Assembly (NCBI GenBank): GCA_963788015.1
Contig: CAWBEY010000010.1
Location: 434,001-498,000, forward strand
Direction: 5' to 3'
Source of the DNA: JBBRHH01 sp963788015
GTDB lineage: Bacteria > Planctomycetota > Phycisphaerae > Tepidisphaerales > Tepidisphaeraceae
DNA: 64,000 nucleotides
Shown here: piece after piece, positions 11,003 to 21,576 of the stretch
Numbering within the stretch: the first letter of the stretch is position 1
Layout: every line of letters begins with the position of its first letter
The notes under the pieces: model-generated
Seen by the model: the letters and a program-made list of their open reading frames with translations, nothing else
What the model was told of the DNA's origin: nothing
The model's database searches: none
Made by a program: the position numbers and the translations under genes

Positions 11003-12676
11003 TTAGAACGCGAAGTAGATAAATTGAACCTGATCCCCGCCCCAGATCAGAAGGCTGGCCAGGACAAGCGTAACGGCCCCAGCCTGAATGGCCGCCGGAA
11101 AAGCATCCCAGATTTTCAAGGCAAAGTGCGGGCGGTGGTGGCGCACGAACCGTTCCCCCACGTGCAGCACGGCCGCCAGCATCAGAAACGGAATCACGTC
11201 ATACCCCTGCGCCCAGAACTTCGCCCCGCGCCCATGGCCGGCGAAAGTAAAGATCGCCTTCAGCATCCGCATGCTCACTTGCCATGGCGTCAAACCGCCA
11301 ACGGTGGCCGGGTAAAGGCCCGCACGGAAGAAGATCCAGGTCAGGCAGACAAAGTGAAAAGTAACGATGCACCAGAACCAGTAGGAAATTTTGTTCCACG
11401 GGTCCATGGGCGGGTCGAGCGGCGCCTTGCGCTTTTTCACCGGCAGCGGCGTCGTTAGTTCAGCCGTCGTCGGGACGTGATCCATCAGCGAAGGATTCAC
11501 CAGCGGCACCGCCGAATCCCCACGGTCCGCCGCCGTTGCAAGCTCAACGACTTCACGATGCTCAATGTACGTGGAAAACAGCTTATGCACCGCAAGATAA
11601 AGCCCGTGCATCAGCCCCCAGATCACAAACACCCAGTTCGCCCCATGCCACAGCCCGCCCAGCAGCATGGTCAGGATCAAATTGCGGTACTGCCTCCCCG
11701 AGCCGCCCCGATTGCCGCCCAGCGGAATGTAAAGATAGTCGCGCAGCCAGGACGAAAGCGTAATGTGCCACCGCCGCCAGAAGACCGTGATATTCGGAGA
11801 GAGGTACGGCTCCTTAAAATTCAGCGGCAACTCATACCCCATCATCTTGCACAGGCCCATCGCCATGTCCGAGTAAGCCGAGAAATCGCAATAAATCTGG
11901 AACGCAAAGCAATACACCGCCAGCCATTGCCCCACCCAGTGCAGCCCCTGCGGATCGGTGAACACCAGGTTGACAAACGGCGCAAGCCGGTCGGAGATGA
12001 TGACCTTTTTCGTCAGTCCCCAGAAAAACAAAAGAATGCCCCAGTACACCCCCTCAGGCGTAACGTAACGCGGCGTGTCAATCTGCGGCAGGATTTCCCA
12101 GCCGCGCACAATCGGACCGGCAATCAGCTTGGGAAAAAAGGTGACGAACAGCGTATACCGGGGCAGGCTGCGCGCCTCAGGATCAATCCGGCCATGACGG
12201 TAAACGTCAATCGAGTACGCCATCATCTCAAAGGTGAAAAAGCTCACCCCCAGCGGCAACGCAAAATCCAGTGACTTGAACTGCCCCTTGATCCCCAAAG
12301 TCAACGTCGCGTGATTCAGAAACTGCACCGTCACATGCTCCAGACCCTGGAGATGAAACGTCTGAACGACGAACTCGGTGTACTTGTAAAGAAACAGGAT
12401 CCCCAGGTTGAAAACACAGTTGGCCGTGATCAGCCAAAACGCCTTCGCCCCCTTGTGAGGCAGTCGATCCAGGGCGTGAATGGTGACATAATTCACCAGC
12501 ACGCAGATCACCAGCAGGATCAGGTACGGCGGATACCAATAGCCGTAAAAGAAAAGGCTGCCAATGACGATGAGGTAACGCCGGATCTGATCGCGCCCCC
12601 GCACCCGCCCCGCCAGCGCGTAAAGCGCAAAGAAGATCGCAAAGAACAAGGCGAAGTCGCGACTGTTAAACAGCAT
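11003..12676 (-). CDS. MBOAT family membrane-bound O-acyltransferase (AlgI-like)
   Basis: An intact 557-aa polytopic membrane protein. The N-terminus MLFNSRDFALFFAIFFALYA and the later LPLGVSFFTFEMMAYSIDVY are characteristic of AlgI/DltB-type MBOATs. The central block FWRRWHITLSSWLRDYLYIP and the catalytic-His motif LLGGLWHGANWVFVIWGLMH are complete. It is predicted to move acyl groups across the cytoplasmic membrane to an exported polysaccharide or wall polymer, with the neighbouring SGNH-like protein as partner. A hydrophilic loop of about 60 residues (HREVVELATAADRGD...PLDPPMDPW) interrupts the C-terminal helices. The acceptor glycan is unknown. Confidence 0.88.
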   Translation of the reverse strand: MLFNSRDFALFFAIFFALYALAGRVRGRDQIRRYLIVIGSLFFYGYWYPPYLILLVICVLVNYVTIHALDRLPHKGAKAFWLITANCVFNLGILFLYKYTEFVVQTFHLQGLEHVTVQFLNHATLTLGIKGQFKSLDFALPLGVSFFTFEMMAYSIDVYRHGRIDPEARSLPRYTLFVTFFPKLIAGPIVRGWEILPQIDTPRYVTPEGVYWGILLFFWGLTKKVIISDRLAPFVNLVFTDPQGLHWVGQWLAVYCFAFQIYCDFSAYSDMAMGLCKMMGYELPLNFKEPYLSPNITVFWRRWHITLSSWLRDYLYIPLGGNRGGSGRQYRNLILTMLLGGLWHGANWVFVIWGLMHGLYLAVHKLFSTYIEHREVVELATAADRGDSAVPLVNPSLMDHVPTTAELTTPLPVKKRKAPLDPPMDPWNKISYWFWCIVTFHFVCLTWIFFRAGLYPATVGGLTPWQVSMRMLKAIFTFAGHGRGAKFWAQGYDVIPFLMLAAVLHVGERFVRHHRPHFALKIWDAFPAAIQAGAVTLVLASLLIWGGDQVQFIYFAF

Positions 12677-12851
12677 CTCTCAAACCCAATCCCAAGACAC
12701 TATCCTCGTGCAAACGAAGAAAAAACATTCGTCTTTACGCCCATCGGCATTGGCCGGCGCAGGCGTTAATGCTTACCCCAATGCCCAAAGTTTGCAATCA
12801 TCTGCTTGAAAAGGCCGATAATATCTCCAAGATTAACCAAAGGAATGGCCC

Positions 12852-13538
12852 ATGCGACTTGTCAGGGATGATGAAATGCTCGAAGAAGATGTGATGATTG
12901 AACCCACCGACGTGCAGGAGAGGATGCAAAGCGAACCCGAGCAGCAGGACGGCCCAGTGCCCGAAGAGGCCGGCGCCGACTCAGAACCCTCGGCGGCGGC
13001 CGACGTTACCGTCGATACCGCCATGCTCGAAGCCCTGCTCTTTGGAACCCATCACCCCCTCACCGCCGGCCGTCTCGCCGAGCTGATGGACCTGGACTCG
13101 ACGCGCCCCGTCCGCAAAGCCGTCATCGCCCTCAACGCACAATACGAAGACCAGGGACGGGTTTTTCGCATCGAGCAGGTGGCCGGCGGCTATCAACTCC
13201 TCACTCTCCCGGAATACGGCGAGGTACTGAAGAAGCTGCACCAGAAGGACGTCGACGCAAAGCTCAGCCGCGCCGCCCTGGAGACGCTCGCCATCATCGC
13301 CTACAAGCAGCCAATCCTCCGCGCCGACGTCGAAGCCATCCGCGGCGTCGCCTGCGGCGAAACCATCCGCTCCCTCATGGAAAAGCACCTCGTCAAAATC
13401 GCCGGCCGCGCCGAAGAGCCCGGACGCCCCATCCTCTACGGCACCACCAAACGATTCCTCGAACTCTTCGGCCTCAACAGCCTGAAAGACCTCCCCCAGA
13501 CCGACGAACTACTAAAAGTCCCAGGCGCAATTGGCTAA
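12852..13538 (+). CDS. scpB: Segregation and condensation protein B
   Basis: The 228-aa protein has an acidic, low-complexity N-terminal extension (~55 residues) followed by the ScpB winged-helix core: MLEALLFGTHHPLTAGRLAE, RIEQVAGGYQLLTLPEYGEV, KLSRAALETLAIIAYKQPIL, ADVEAIRGVACGETIRSLME and GRPILYGTTKRFLELFGL. ScpB pairs with ScpA and SMC in chromosome condensation and segregation. No scpA lies nearby. The gene is divergent from the MBOAT gene across a 175-bp intergenic region. Confidence 0.93.
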   Translation: MRLVRDDEMLEEDVMIEPTDVQERMQSEPEQQDGPVPEEAGADSEPSAAADVTVDTAMLEALLFGTHHPLTAGRLAELMDLDSTRPVRKAVIALNAQYEDQGRVFRIEQVAGGYQLLTLPEYGEVLKKLHQKDVDAKLSRAALETLAIIAYKQPILRADVEAIRGVACGETIRSLMEKHLVKIAGRAEEPGRPILYGTTKRFLELFGLNSLKDLPQTDELLKVPGAIG

Positions 13539-13563
13539 ACGCGCCACTCTCTTCACCAAGCAC

Positions 13564-15283
13564 TCATTTCCTCACCGGCCACGCCACCACCCCGCACCGC
13601 TTCGCCCACCCCTCATAAAGCCCCGCCAACTCGGCCACCTTGTCCGCGTGCTCACCCGCCAAATCCTTCAGCTCCGTGCGATCCTCCGCGAGATTATACA
13701 ACTGCCACTTCTCCCCATGCCCGCCCACCAATTTCCAGTCCCCCGCGCGCACCGCCCGATTCCCCTCATGCTCCCAAAACAGCGGCCCCCGCTCCACGCT
13801 CCCGCCGCGCAGCGCCGCCACCAGGCTTCTGCCTTCCACCGGAAGTATCTCATGCCCCTCCCGGTTGGCCGGATAAGTCGCCCCCGCCAACTCCAACACG
13901 GTCGGCATCAGGTCAATCACATCCCCCACCTGCCCGCGCTCTATCCGCCCTCCCTCCTTCACTCCCTCCGGCCAGCGCACAATAAACGGCGTCGAAATCC
14001 CGCCCTCCTCCGTCCAATGCTTAAACCGCCGGAACGGCGTGTTCGATGCATTGGCCCACGCCGGCCCATAGCTCTGGTACACCTCCTCCGGGCCCGGCAT
14101 AAACTTCGGATCATTCCCCACGTGTACCACCCGCCCATCCCGCGTCTTCCCCGGCACGTCATACCACTCCCGATGCACGTTCTCCGCGCACCCCCCATTG
14201 TCCGACAGAAACATCACCACCGTGTTTCGATCGATCTTCCGCTCCGCCAGCTTCTCGAGGATGCTGCCCAATCCCCCGATCCATCGACTCCACCATCGCC
14301 GCATACACCGCCATCCGCCGCGCCTGCCACGCCTTCTCCGGCACATCTTCCCACGCCCCCAGCACGCTTGCCCCATCCGATAGCCGCGGGTAATTCGCCC
14401 GTGGCGAAAGCCCCCACTCCGCCTTCACCAGCCCCATCTTCACCTGCCGCTCAAACCGATCCTGCCGCAGCCGGTCCCACCCACCCGCGTAAGTATCCTT
14501 GTACCGCTCCACATCCTTCTCCCGCGCCTGCATCGGCCAATGCGGCGCGGTATACGCCACATACAGAAAAAATGGCTTGGCCTCCCCTGCAAACCGGTCA
14601 ATCATCTGCACCGAATGATCCGTGATAAAATCCGTGTAATAAAAGTCCTTCCCCTCCGGCCGAATCGTCTCCTCGTTGTGAACCAGCCCATACGGATCGT
14701 AATAATTCTCCACTCCCGGAATCGTTCCCCAATGCTCCTCAAATCCGCGATTGCACGGCCAGTTCCGCTTCGACGCCGATACCGGCCCCTCCCCCTGAAA
14801 CCCCACCAGTCGCTTCGCCTCCGGCCCTCCGCTCGAAATCGTCAGATGACACAAGTGCCACTTCCCCGCCATTCCCGTGCGATAGCCGCCGTCCCGCAAT
14901 ACCTCCGCCATCGTCACGCACCGATCATTCAACTCCCCCGCATACTCCGCATGCCCCAGATCCTGGTTCATCGCCCCCACGCCGGCCTGATGTGGATACA
15001 GCCCCGTCAACAGCGACGCCCGCGTCGGACAGCACCGGGCCATATTATAAAACTGCGTAAACCGCACCCCCTCCCCCGCCAGCCGATCCACGTTGGGCGT
15101 ATGAATCTCCCCGCCATAACACCCCACATCCGAAAACCCCATATCATCAGCAAGTATCATCACCACATTCGGCCGCGCCCCAACCTCCGCCCCCGCCGCG
15201 CCAGCAACCAGTGCCCAGCCCACCCACACCCAAACGCCCACAACTCCCCAACCATCGCGCATCTCAATTCGCATCCCCGACAC
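13564..15283 (-). CDS. Secreted sulfatase (type I arylsulfatase family)
   Basis: A signal peptide-like N-terminus (VVGVWVWVGWALVAGAAGA) precedes ARPNVVMILADDMGFSDVGC, the metal-binding Asp pair. The formylglycine motif is CCPTRASLLTG (C-x-P-x-R), so the enzyme should be of the Cys type that needs FGE-like maturation. The C-terminal part, in another frame after an indel between about 14270 and 14376, contains VVMFLSDNGGCAENVHR (second metal site) and GGISTPFIVRWPEGV. Combined length (~570 aa) is usual for the family. It probably removes sulfate from sulfated polysaccharides, as in many planctomycete genomes, but the substrate cannot be assigned. It lies 23 bp downstream of the YkgJ-type gene. 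Confidence 0.87.
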
Positions 15284-15306
15284 TTTCGCCTGAGCCGCGC
15301 ACTACT

Positions 15307-15807
15307 TCAACCCTCCAGCACCTCCCGCAACCCCGCCCGCCATTCCACATACCAATACCCCACCCGCATCTCCTCATGCAGCTTCCGGAGCCGGCCGTGA
15401 AAAGCCTCATACTGCTCCTGCTGCCACTGCGTCGCCGTTGCATCACAAAAGAAAACCCGACATCCAAACGGCCGAATCCCGTGCACCCCGCACATCTTTG
15501 CCACCTGAAACACACACCCCTTCCCATCCCACTCCCGCATCAACCGCCCCACCTCCTCGGCCGTCTTCATCGCCCGCAACCCGGCCACAAACGCCGCCAA
15601 CTCCATCGTCGTCACATACAGCCGATGCCCGTACTCCTCAAACCGGCAACACTTCCCCGACACGACGCAAATCGGCCGCCGCTTTTCCACCTCCCGCGCC
15701 AACTCCGCATACACCCCTTCCACCGCGCACCACCTCCCCGCGCCCCGCCGCCTCCTCCACACATTCCCGCAACGACCTTTCCAATCAAAACCTCGTTCCA
15801 CTTCCAC
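15307..15807 (-). CDS. YkgJ-type cysteine-cluster protein
   Basis: 166 aa. Cysteines are grouped as CVVSGKCCRFEEYGHRLYVT in the centre and KMCGVHGIRPFGCRVFFC towards the C-terminus, the pattern of the YkgJ/UPF0153 putative zinc- or iron-chelating family. The exact function of this family is unknown. It is divergent from the SNF2 helicase gene and precedes the sulfatase gene on the same strand. A metal-centred role in sulfatase maturation would be speculation; the classic anaerobic sulfatase-maturing enzymes are radical SAM proteins and this is not one. Confidence 0.78.
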   Translation of the reverse strand: MEVERGFDWKGRCGNVWRRRRGAGRWCAVEGVYAELAREVEKRRPICVVSGKCCRFEEYGHRLYVTTMELAAFVAGLRAMKTAEEVGRLMREWDGKGCVFQVAKMCGVHGIRPFGCRVFFCDATATQWQQEQYEAFHGRLRKLHEEMRVGYWYVEWRAGLREVLEG

Positions 15808-15860
15808 ACCAATTCACATCCTTCGCCTACAATACCCGCCCCACTCAGTTGGCATCGTAA

Positions 15861-18800
15861 ATGCTCGTCCTACACGCCTCCATCATCACCGGCCGCCTCT
15901 TCCTCTGGGGCGAAACATCGTCCCTGACCATCTCTGATTCCGCGCCCAACTCTCCCTACGCCGCCCCCGCCACCACCCTCCAATCTGCCCTCCGCGCCAC
16001 CACCAACACCCCGGATGCTCCCATCCTCAGCTCCAAATCGAAAAAGAACAACACGCCCGAGAACGCTCACATCGTCCTGCTCTCCCTCCCATCCGACAAG
16101 ACGGGCCCCATCCCCTCCAGCGGCCTGGTCGACGACCGCCCCACCTCCGGCGACACTAATCTCCGCTCCTGGCAGCACCCTGCCCTGGGCCTCACCCCCG
16201 CCCAAACCATCGATCTTCTGGCCGCCTGCACCAACCGCCAAACCTTCGCCGACGGCGTCGCCGTCGGCCGCTCACTCTCCTTTCTCTCCGACTCCCTCCG
16301 CTTCGCTGCCGGCCTCGTCGCCCGCCAACGCTTTCTGCCCGCCCTCGACCAAACCGACGGCCAATATCGCGCCCACTGGCAACCCGTCCTCACCGGCCTC
16401 GACGAAGAACGCCTCTGCAACCTCGCCAAATCCATGCCCCCCGCCTGCCGCGCTGCAAGCCTCCCGAGCCCTCCCGAAAATAAACCGCTCAGCAAGCGCA
16501 CCAAAAAATTCGCCGCCCCGTCCTCAACTTCCGCAACCCCCGCCGACTGCCCCCCCGCCGCAACCATCCTCCGCGACTTCCTCAACACGCTGGTTGATGA
16601 ACTCATCCGCCAAGCCGCCTCGTCAGCCCCCCGCGAATACACCGGTCGCGGCATCCCCCAATCCAGCGTCCACGATCGCTGGCTCAATGCCCTCCGCTCT
16701 CCCACCGGCCTCCTCCAGGCCGACGCCCAGGACCTCTCCAATCTCGCCGTCCAAGTCCGCGACTGGAAACAACGCATCACCGCCACTGCCGCCGGCCCAC
16801 TGCGCCTCTGCTTCCGTCTCGAAGAACCCCCACCCGAAACCGGCGAAGACGGCAAACCCCTCGCCCCAACTCCCAACCGCTCCACAAAACTGCACGACGA
16901 CTGGTACGTCCGCTACCTCGTCCAGCCCATCTCCGATCCAAGCCTCCAGATCCCCCTCGACGCCATCTGGACCAGCAAATCCAAGAGCAAGCTCCTGGCC
17001 ACCACCGTCGATCCCAAACATTTCGCCCTGGGTGCCCTGGGCCAGGCCGCCTCACTCGCCCCTCCCATCGAACAAAGCCTCAAGAAGCCCGCCCCCGCCG
17101 GCTTCGCGCTCAACGCCTCTGGCGCACACGAATTTCTCACCACCACCGCCTGGCTCCTCGAACAATCCGACTTCAAAGTCTTCCTCCCGGCCTGGTGGAC
17201 CGGCAAAGGAACCAAGGCCCGCCTCAGCATTCGCGCCAAGGTCAAGTCGCCCACCATGCAAAGCACCACCGGCCTCTCCCTCGATCAAATCGTCAACTTT
17301 GATTGGCAAGTCGCCCTCGGCGACGAGCAGTTGACACTCGCCGATCTTCAACGCCTCGCCGATCTTAAATCTCCCCTCGTCCGGATGCGTGGCCAATGGG
17401 TCGAGCTCAATCCCGACGAACTCGCCGCCGCCATCGCGCTTTGGAAGAAAAAACAGTCAGGCTCCGCGAGTCTCCGCCAACTCGTTGAGATGTCACTGGG
17501 CAAGAACGAAGAAGCCGCCCAGCTCAATTTTGGCGGCGTCGACTCCGAAGGCTGGGTCGGCGACTTCCTTTCCAGGCTCCAAGGCCAATCCGGCTTCGAA
17601 CAACTCCCCCCACCCCCCGGCCTGCGCGGCACCCTCCGCCCCTATCAGCTTCGCGGCTATTCCTGGCTCAACTTCCTCCAGCAATGGGGCCTGGGCGCCT
17701 GCCTCGCCGACGACATGGGCCTGGGCAAAACCCTCCAAACCCTCGCCCTCCTGGAAAAGCTCTGGGCGCAACCCACCATCGGTGGACAATCCAAGCGCCC
17801 CTCCCTCCTCATCTGCCCCACCTCCGTCACCGGCAACTGGCAAAAAGAAGCCCAGCGCTTTACCCCAAATCTCCCGGTCATGGTGCATCACGGCACCGAC
17901 CGCAAAAAAGACGCCTCCTTCATCGACCAGGCCAGCCGCCACGCCCTTGTCATTACCAGCTATCCTCTCCTCTTCCGCGACATCGACCTGATCAAACAAT
18001 GCAACTGGTCCGGCGTCATTCTCGACGAAGCCCAAAACATCAAAAACCCCCACGCCAAACAAGCCCAGGCTGCCCGCGCCGTCGCCTCCGCCGCCGGCTA
18101 TCGCATCGCCCTCACCGGCACCCCCGTCGAAAACCACATCGGCGATCTCTGGTCCGTCATGGAATTCTTAAACCCCGGCCTTCTCGGCTCGCAATCCGAT
18201 TTCAAGAAGCGATTCTTTGTCCCCATCCAAACCAACGGCAACAGGCAAGCCGCCCAACAGCTCAAATCCCTCACCGGCCCCTTCATCCTCCGCCGCCTCA
18301 AGACCGACAAATCCATCATCGCCGATCTTCCCGACAAGCTGGAAATGAAAGTCTTCTGCACCCTCACTAAAGAACAGGCTTCCCTTTACGAAGCCGTCGT
18401 CCGGGAAGGCCTCAAGGCCATCGACTCCACCGACGGCATCAGCCGCAAAGGCGCTGTCCTCGCCATGCTGTCCAAGCTGAAGCAGGTCTCCAATCACCCC
18501 GCCCAGTTCCTCGGCGACAACTCCGAACTCCCCAACCGCTCCGGCAAGCTCGCCCGCCTTACCGAGATGCTCGAAGAAGCCCTTGCCGAAGGCGACCGTG
18601 CCCTGATCTTCTCCCAGTTCTCCGAGATGGGCGCCATCATCAAACGCCACCTCCAGGAAACCTTCGGCCGGGAAGTCCTCTTCCTCCACGGCGCAACCCC
18701 CAAAAAACAACGCGATCAAATGGTCGAACGCTTCCAATCCCCCGATCCCTCCGCCCCCGGCGTCTTCGTCCTCTCCTTAAAAGCCGGCGGCACCGGCCTC

Positions 18801-19070
18801 AACCTCACCGCCGCCAGCCACGTCTTCCACTACGACCGCTGGTGGAACCCGGCCGTCGAAAACCAGGCCACCGACCGCGCCTTCCGCATCGGCCAGAAGA
18901 AAAACGTCCAGGTCCACAAATTCCTCGTCGCCGGCACCCTCGACGAACGCATCGACGAAATGATCGAACGCAAAAAAGGCGTAGCCAACGCCGTCATCAG
19001 CGCCGGCGAATCCTGGCTAACCGAACTAACCACCACCCAACTCCGCGACCTGGTCCAACTCCGCCAATGA
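15861..19070 (+). CDS. SNF2-family DNA helicase/translocase
   Basis: Intact, 1069 aa. The N-terminal ~550 residues are the bacterial SNF2-associated region (DUF3670-like). The ATPase core has DDMGLGKTLQTLALLEKLW (Walker A near residue 616), VILDEAQNIKNP (DEAQ box near residue 721), ALTGTPVENHIGDLWSVMEF (motif III region), LIFSQFSEMGAIIKRHL, LSLKAGGTGLNLTAASHVFH and ATDRAFRIGQ (motifs V and VI). It is a dsDNA-dependent ATP-driven translocase of Swi2/Snf2 type, probably in repair or transcription. The start MLVLHASIITGRLFLWGE fits the family N-terminus. A SWIM zinc-finger gene follows 49 bp downstream, the usual partner arrangement for this subfamily. Confidence 0.93.
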   Translation: MLVLHASIITGRLFLWGETSSLTISDSAPNSPYAAPATTLQSALRATTNTPDAPILSSKSKKNNTPENAHIVLLSLPSDKTGPIPSSGLVDDRPTSGDTNLRSWQHPALGLTPAQTIDLLAACTNRQTFADGVAVGRSLSFLSDSLRFAAGLVARQRFLPALDQTDGQYRAHWQPVLTGLDEERLCNLAKSMPPACRAASLPSPPENKPLSKRTKKFAAPSSTSATPADCPPAATILRDFLNTLVDELIRQAASSAPREYTGRGIPQSSVHDRWLNALRSPTGLLQADAQDLSNLAVQVRDWKQRITATAAGPLRLCFRLEEPPPETGEDGKPLAPTPNRSTKLHDDWYVRYLVQPISDPSLQIPLDAIWTSKSKSKLLATTVDPKHFALGALGQAASLAPPIEQSLKKPAPAGFALNASGAHEFLTTTAWLLEQSDFKVFLPAWWTGKGTKARLSIRAKVKSPTMQSTTGLSLDQIVNFDWQVALGDEQLTLADLQRLADLKSPLVRMRGQWVELNPDELAAAIALWKKKQSGSASLRQLVEMSLGKNEEAAQLNFGGVDSEGWVGDFLSRLQGQSGFEQLPPPPGLRGTLRPYQLRGYSWLNFLQQWGLGACLADDMGLGKTLQTLALLEKLWAQPTIGGQSKRPSLLICPTSVTGNWQKEAQRFTPNLPVMVHHGTDRKKDASFIDQASRHALVITSYPLLFRDIDLIKQCNWSGVILDEAQNIKNPHAKQAQAARAVASAAGYRIALTGTPVENHIGDLWSVMEFLNPGLLGSQSDFKKRFFVPIQTNGNRQAAQQLKSLTGPFILRRLKTDKSIIADLPDKLEMKVFCTLTKEQASLYEAVVREGLKAIDSTDGISRKGAVLAMLSKLKQVSNHPAQFLGDNSELPNRSGKLARLTEMLEEALAEGDRALIFSQFSEMGAIIKRHLQETFGREVLFLHGATPKKQRDQMVERFQSPDPSAPGVFVLSLKAGGTGLNLTAASHVFHYDRWWNPAVENQATDRAFRIGQKKNVQVHKFLVAGTLDERIDEMIERKKGVANAVISAGESWLTELTTTQLRDLVQLRQ

Positions 19071-19119
19071 ACAAATAATTCAATGGACCGATGAATCAAT
19101 TTCATAACACGAGCTGACC

Positions 19120-20012
19120 ATGTGGTATCAAAGATTCCCCCGCTACGAACGCAAACCCACCCGCCAGGCCCGCGGCGGCATCAAAGCCCAATCCCAGCGC
19201 GGCAACTTCGGCCAATCCTGGTGGGCCAAACGCTGGATCAGTGTCCTCGAATCCCTCAGCGCCGAACTCGGTGGCCGACTCTCCCGCGGCCGATCCTACG
19301 CCCGCAACGGCCAGGTCCTCGACATCGACATCAAGCAAGGCCGCGTCACAGCCCAGGTCCAAGGCTCCCACCCAACCCCCTACAAAATCTCCATAGAAGT
19401 CAAACCCATCCCCGAACCCGGCTGGAAGGAAGTCGTCGCCGCCCTCTCCCGCCAGGCCATCTTCGCCGCCAAGCTCATCGCCGGCGAAATGCCCCAGGAC
19501 ATCGAACAGCCTTTCGCCGAGTGCAAGGTCCCCCTCCTCCCAGATACCGCCAATGACCTCAAGACAAGCTGCTCCTGCCCCGACTGGTCCAACCCCTGCA
19601 AGCACGTCGCGGCCGTCTATTATCTCATCGGCGAAGAATTCGACCGCGATCCCTTCCTCATCTTTCGCCTCCGCGGCATGGACCGCCAACAACTCCTCGA
19701 ACAACTCAGTGGATCAACCCAATTTCCCGCCGACACCACGGCCCCCACCACCCCGAGCCCCTCCGAACCGTTGCCTGCCGAACCCGCCCTCTTCTGGTCA
19801 ACCGCCTCCCCTGCCCCGCGCGATCTTGGCAGCGTCGAGCCTCCCCCCGTCGCCGCCGCTCTTCCCAAGCGCCTCGGCAGTTTCCCCTTCTGCGCACTGA
19901 AGAACGATTTCTCGACGCCATGGAAGAAGTATATAAGCAGGCGTCAGAGCACGCGGTGCGCGTCGCCGCGGGTGATATCTCTTCTCCGACCAGCACACTA
20001 CCCACTAACTAA
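19120..20012 (+). CDS. SWIM zinc-finger protein, partner of the SNF2 helicase
   Basis: The start MWYQRFPRYERKPTRQARGG is followed by NFGQSWWAKRWISVLES, the conserved opening of this family. The SWIM motif is TSCSCPDWSNPCKHVAAVYY (CxCx(n)CxH, around residues 148-165), a zinc-binding element for DNA or protein contacts. The second half is proline-rich and disordered. The frame drifts off near 19895; in the next frame the expected C-terminus RTEERFLDAMEEVYKQASEH appears and ends at 20012, so I take that end. Cotranscription with the upstream SNF2 gene is inferred from the 49-bp gap. Confidence 0.85.
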
Positions 20013-20095
20013 TCATGGATCACCTTCGTCCAAGGATGGGGTCTGGTCTATTCCGGCGGGGTTGTGCTTTTCCATGAGCGCGCTATTGTCACGCC

Positions 20096-20353
20096 ATGGA
20101 TTGCACCGATCTCACCCGTGAGCAGGGAGCCAAGCTAATGCGGCTGCTCGGCCGGCAACTTCGCACCCTCAACCGCCTCTGCGAACGCATGAACCGCCGC
20201 GGATTCCCACCCGACGATCCACTAAACCGCGCCGCCCTCGCCGCCCGCAACGCCGTTCAAGATCTCCATACCGTTGCCCATTACGCCTCCGGCGTCGCCG
20301 GCGCAGGCAGGCCAACAAAATCCCGCGGCAGCGCCGGCAGAGTGCTCGGCTGA
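20096..20353 (+). CDS. Small conserved-looking hypothetical protein
   Basis: 85 aa, helical and basic: KLMRLLGRQLRTLNRLCERM, then NRRGFPPDDPLNRAALAARN and VQDLHTVAHYASG. No catalytic motif. It resembles small planctomycete proteins I have seen near unrelated genes, but no function is known to me. The ATG at 20096 opens the frame; it follows the SWIM gene by 83 bp and may be separately expressed. Confidence 0.55.
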   Translation: MDCTDLTREQGAKLMRLLGRQLRTLNRLCERMNRRGFPPDDPLNRAALAARNAVQDLHTVAHYASGVAGAGRPTKSRGSAGRVLG

Positions 20354-20449
20354 AAATGAAGTCCAGATCACGCGTCACCGGCTACACCTATTTCGTCGCT
20401 GCTTGCGAAGCACTCTATGCAAATTTAATGATGACCAGATCCTCCAGAA

Positions 20450-21537
20450 CTACCTCATCCCCGGCGCCAGCAGGTGTTGAAGCGCCTCAAAGTTCTTCTC
20501 AATTCGCCCCTTGAGCGCCTTGAAGCCACGCTCATACGTGTGGCCGGTCCGGGCAAGGTGAATGAAGAGCTTCACCATGTTCTCCCAATCGCTGACGTCA
20601 ATGTACTCGGCCGCAATCGTCTTCTTCTCGCGGTTCATGTTGTGGTAATTCCCCAAAGCCACGCAGATCGACGACGACAGGTAGCCGTAAATGTCATACA
20701 CGGTGGCCTCACAGGTGCCACCCGGCATCAGGCGCGCTGATGGCGAAACGCCTTGTCTTTTTTCGCCAGCGCCTCGGCCTGCTGCGACAGAAAATAAGTC
20801 AGGTCGGAATTAAAAATACTCGTCCGATCACCAACGCGAATAATCGGCCCCAGCCCCTGCGGCGCCGCTGGCTGAACGGCCGAGCACTCAATCGCGACCA
20901 GCCGATCACTCTCGCGCAAAAGTGAGCGCTCCCGAACAGCCGCAATCGCCCCAATAAACCCCTCTTCCTCCGCCCGCGTCAGAAGCACGGCTACGGGCGA
21001 TTCCGGCGGTCGTTTAACCAGGGCATGCAGCATCGCCAAAGCACCGGCCGCGCCCGCCAGATCATCACAAACCCGGCTATAAAAATATTTCCCCTTCACG
21101 CGCCCCACGCCCAGATCAAACATGCCCGCACAGCCGGCCGGCACGCTTCGCCGCACCTTCACCCGCACGCGCAAAGCGCGAGGGCTATTTTTCTCAGGTG
21201 TGGACTCCAGGATCACACCCCGAATTTCTTGCTCGCCCGAGAAAAACCGAACAGGCACATTCTTTAGATATTCCGCCAGCACGTACCCGCGAAAGTCGGC
21301 CTCCAGCACTGTGGAATCCACCATCCGCCGCGACACCATTCCCGGATGATCCATGTGCGCCGCAAACACCCAGCGCGGCAGGCGGGATCGCGTGCGCAGT
21401 TCCAGCAGCAGATTTCCCGCCGAGTCACCCGATACCCGAAGCCCTCGCTCCGCCGCAAACCGCCGCGCATAATCAATAACGCGATCTTCAACAAACGGAG
21501 CAGTAGGCAAAGAACAAATTTCACCAAGGAAGTTCAT
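20450..21537 (-). CDS. M42/M20-like zinc aminopeptidase
   Basis: The start MNFLGEICSLPTAPF at 21537 is chosen over an ATG 39 bp upstream whose extra residues come from the intergenic repeat GTCTACTGTC. The metallopeptidase ligands appear in order: AAHMDHPGM (H-x-D), CDDLAGAAGALA (bridging Asp), RAEEEGFIGA (catalytic Glu-Glu) and AIECSA. After an indel near 20725 the frame continues as LMPGGTCEATVYDIYGYLSS, giving the C-terminal metal/activation motif GGTCEA, and ends with EKNFEALQHLLAPGMR. Di-zinc aminopeptidase activity is predicted; the substrate is unknown. It is 40 bp downstream of the diadenylate cyclase gene on the same strand. Confidence 0.78.
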
Positions 21538-21576
21538 GGCGGTACTCTCTACTGTCCATGGTCTACTGTCTACCAC

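Noticed and set aside
13531..14625. Plus-strand 364-aa open frame across the sulfatase gene
   Set aside because: Composition is Pro/His/Arg-rich with no motif; it is the complement of the sulfatase coding sequence, whose metal and formylglycine motifs are clear.
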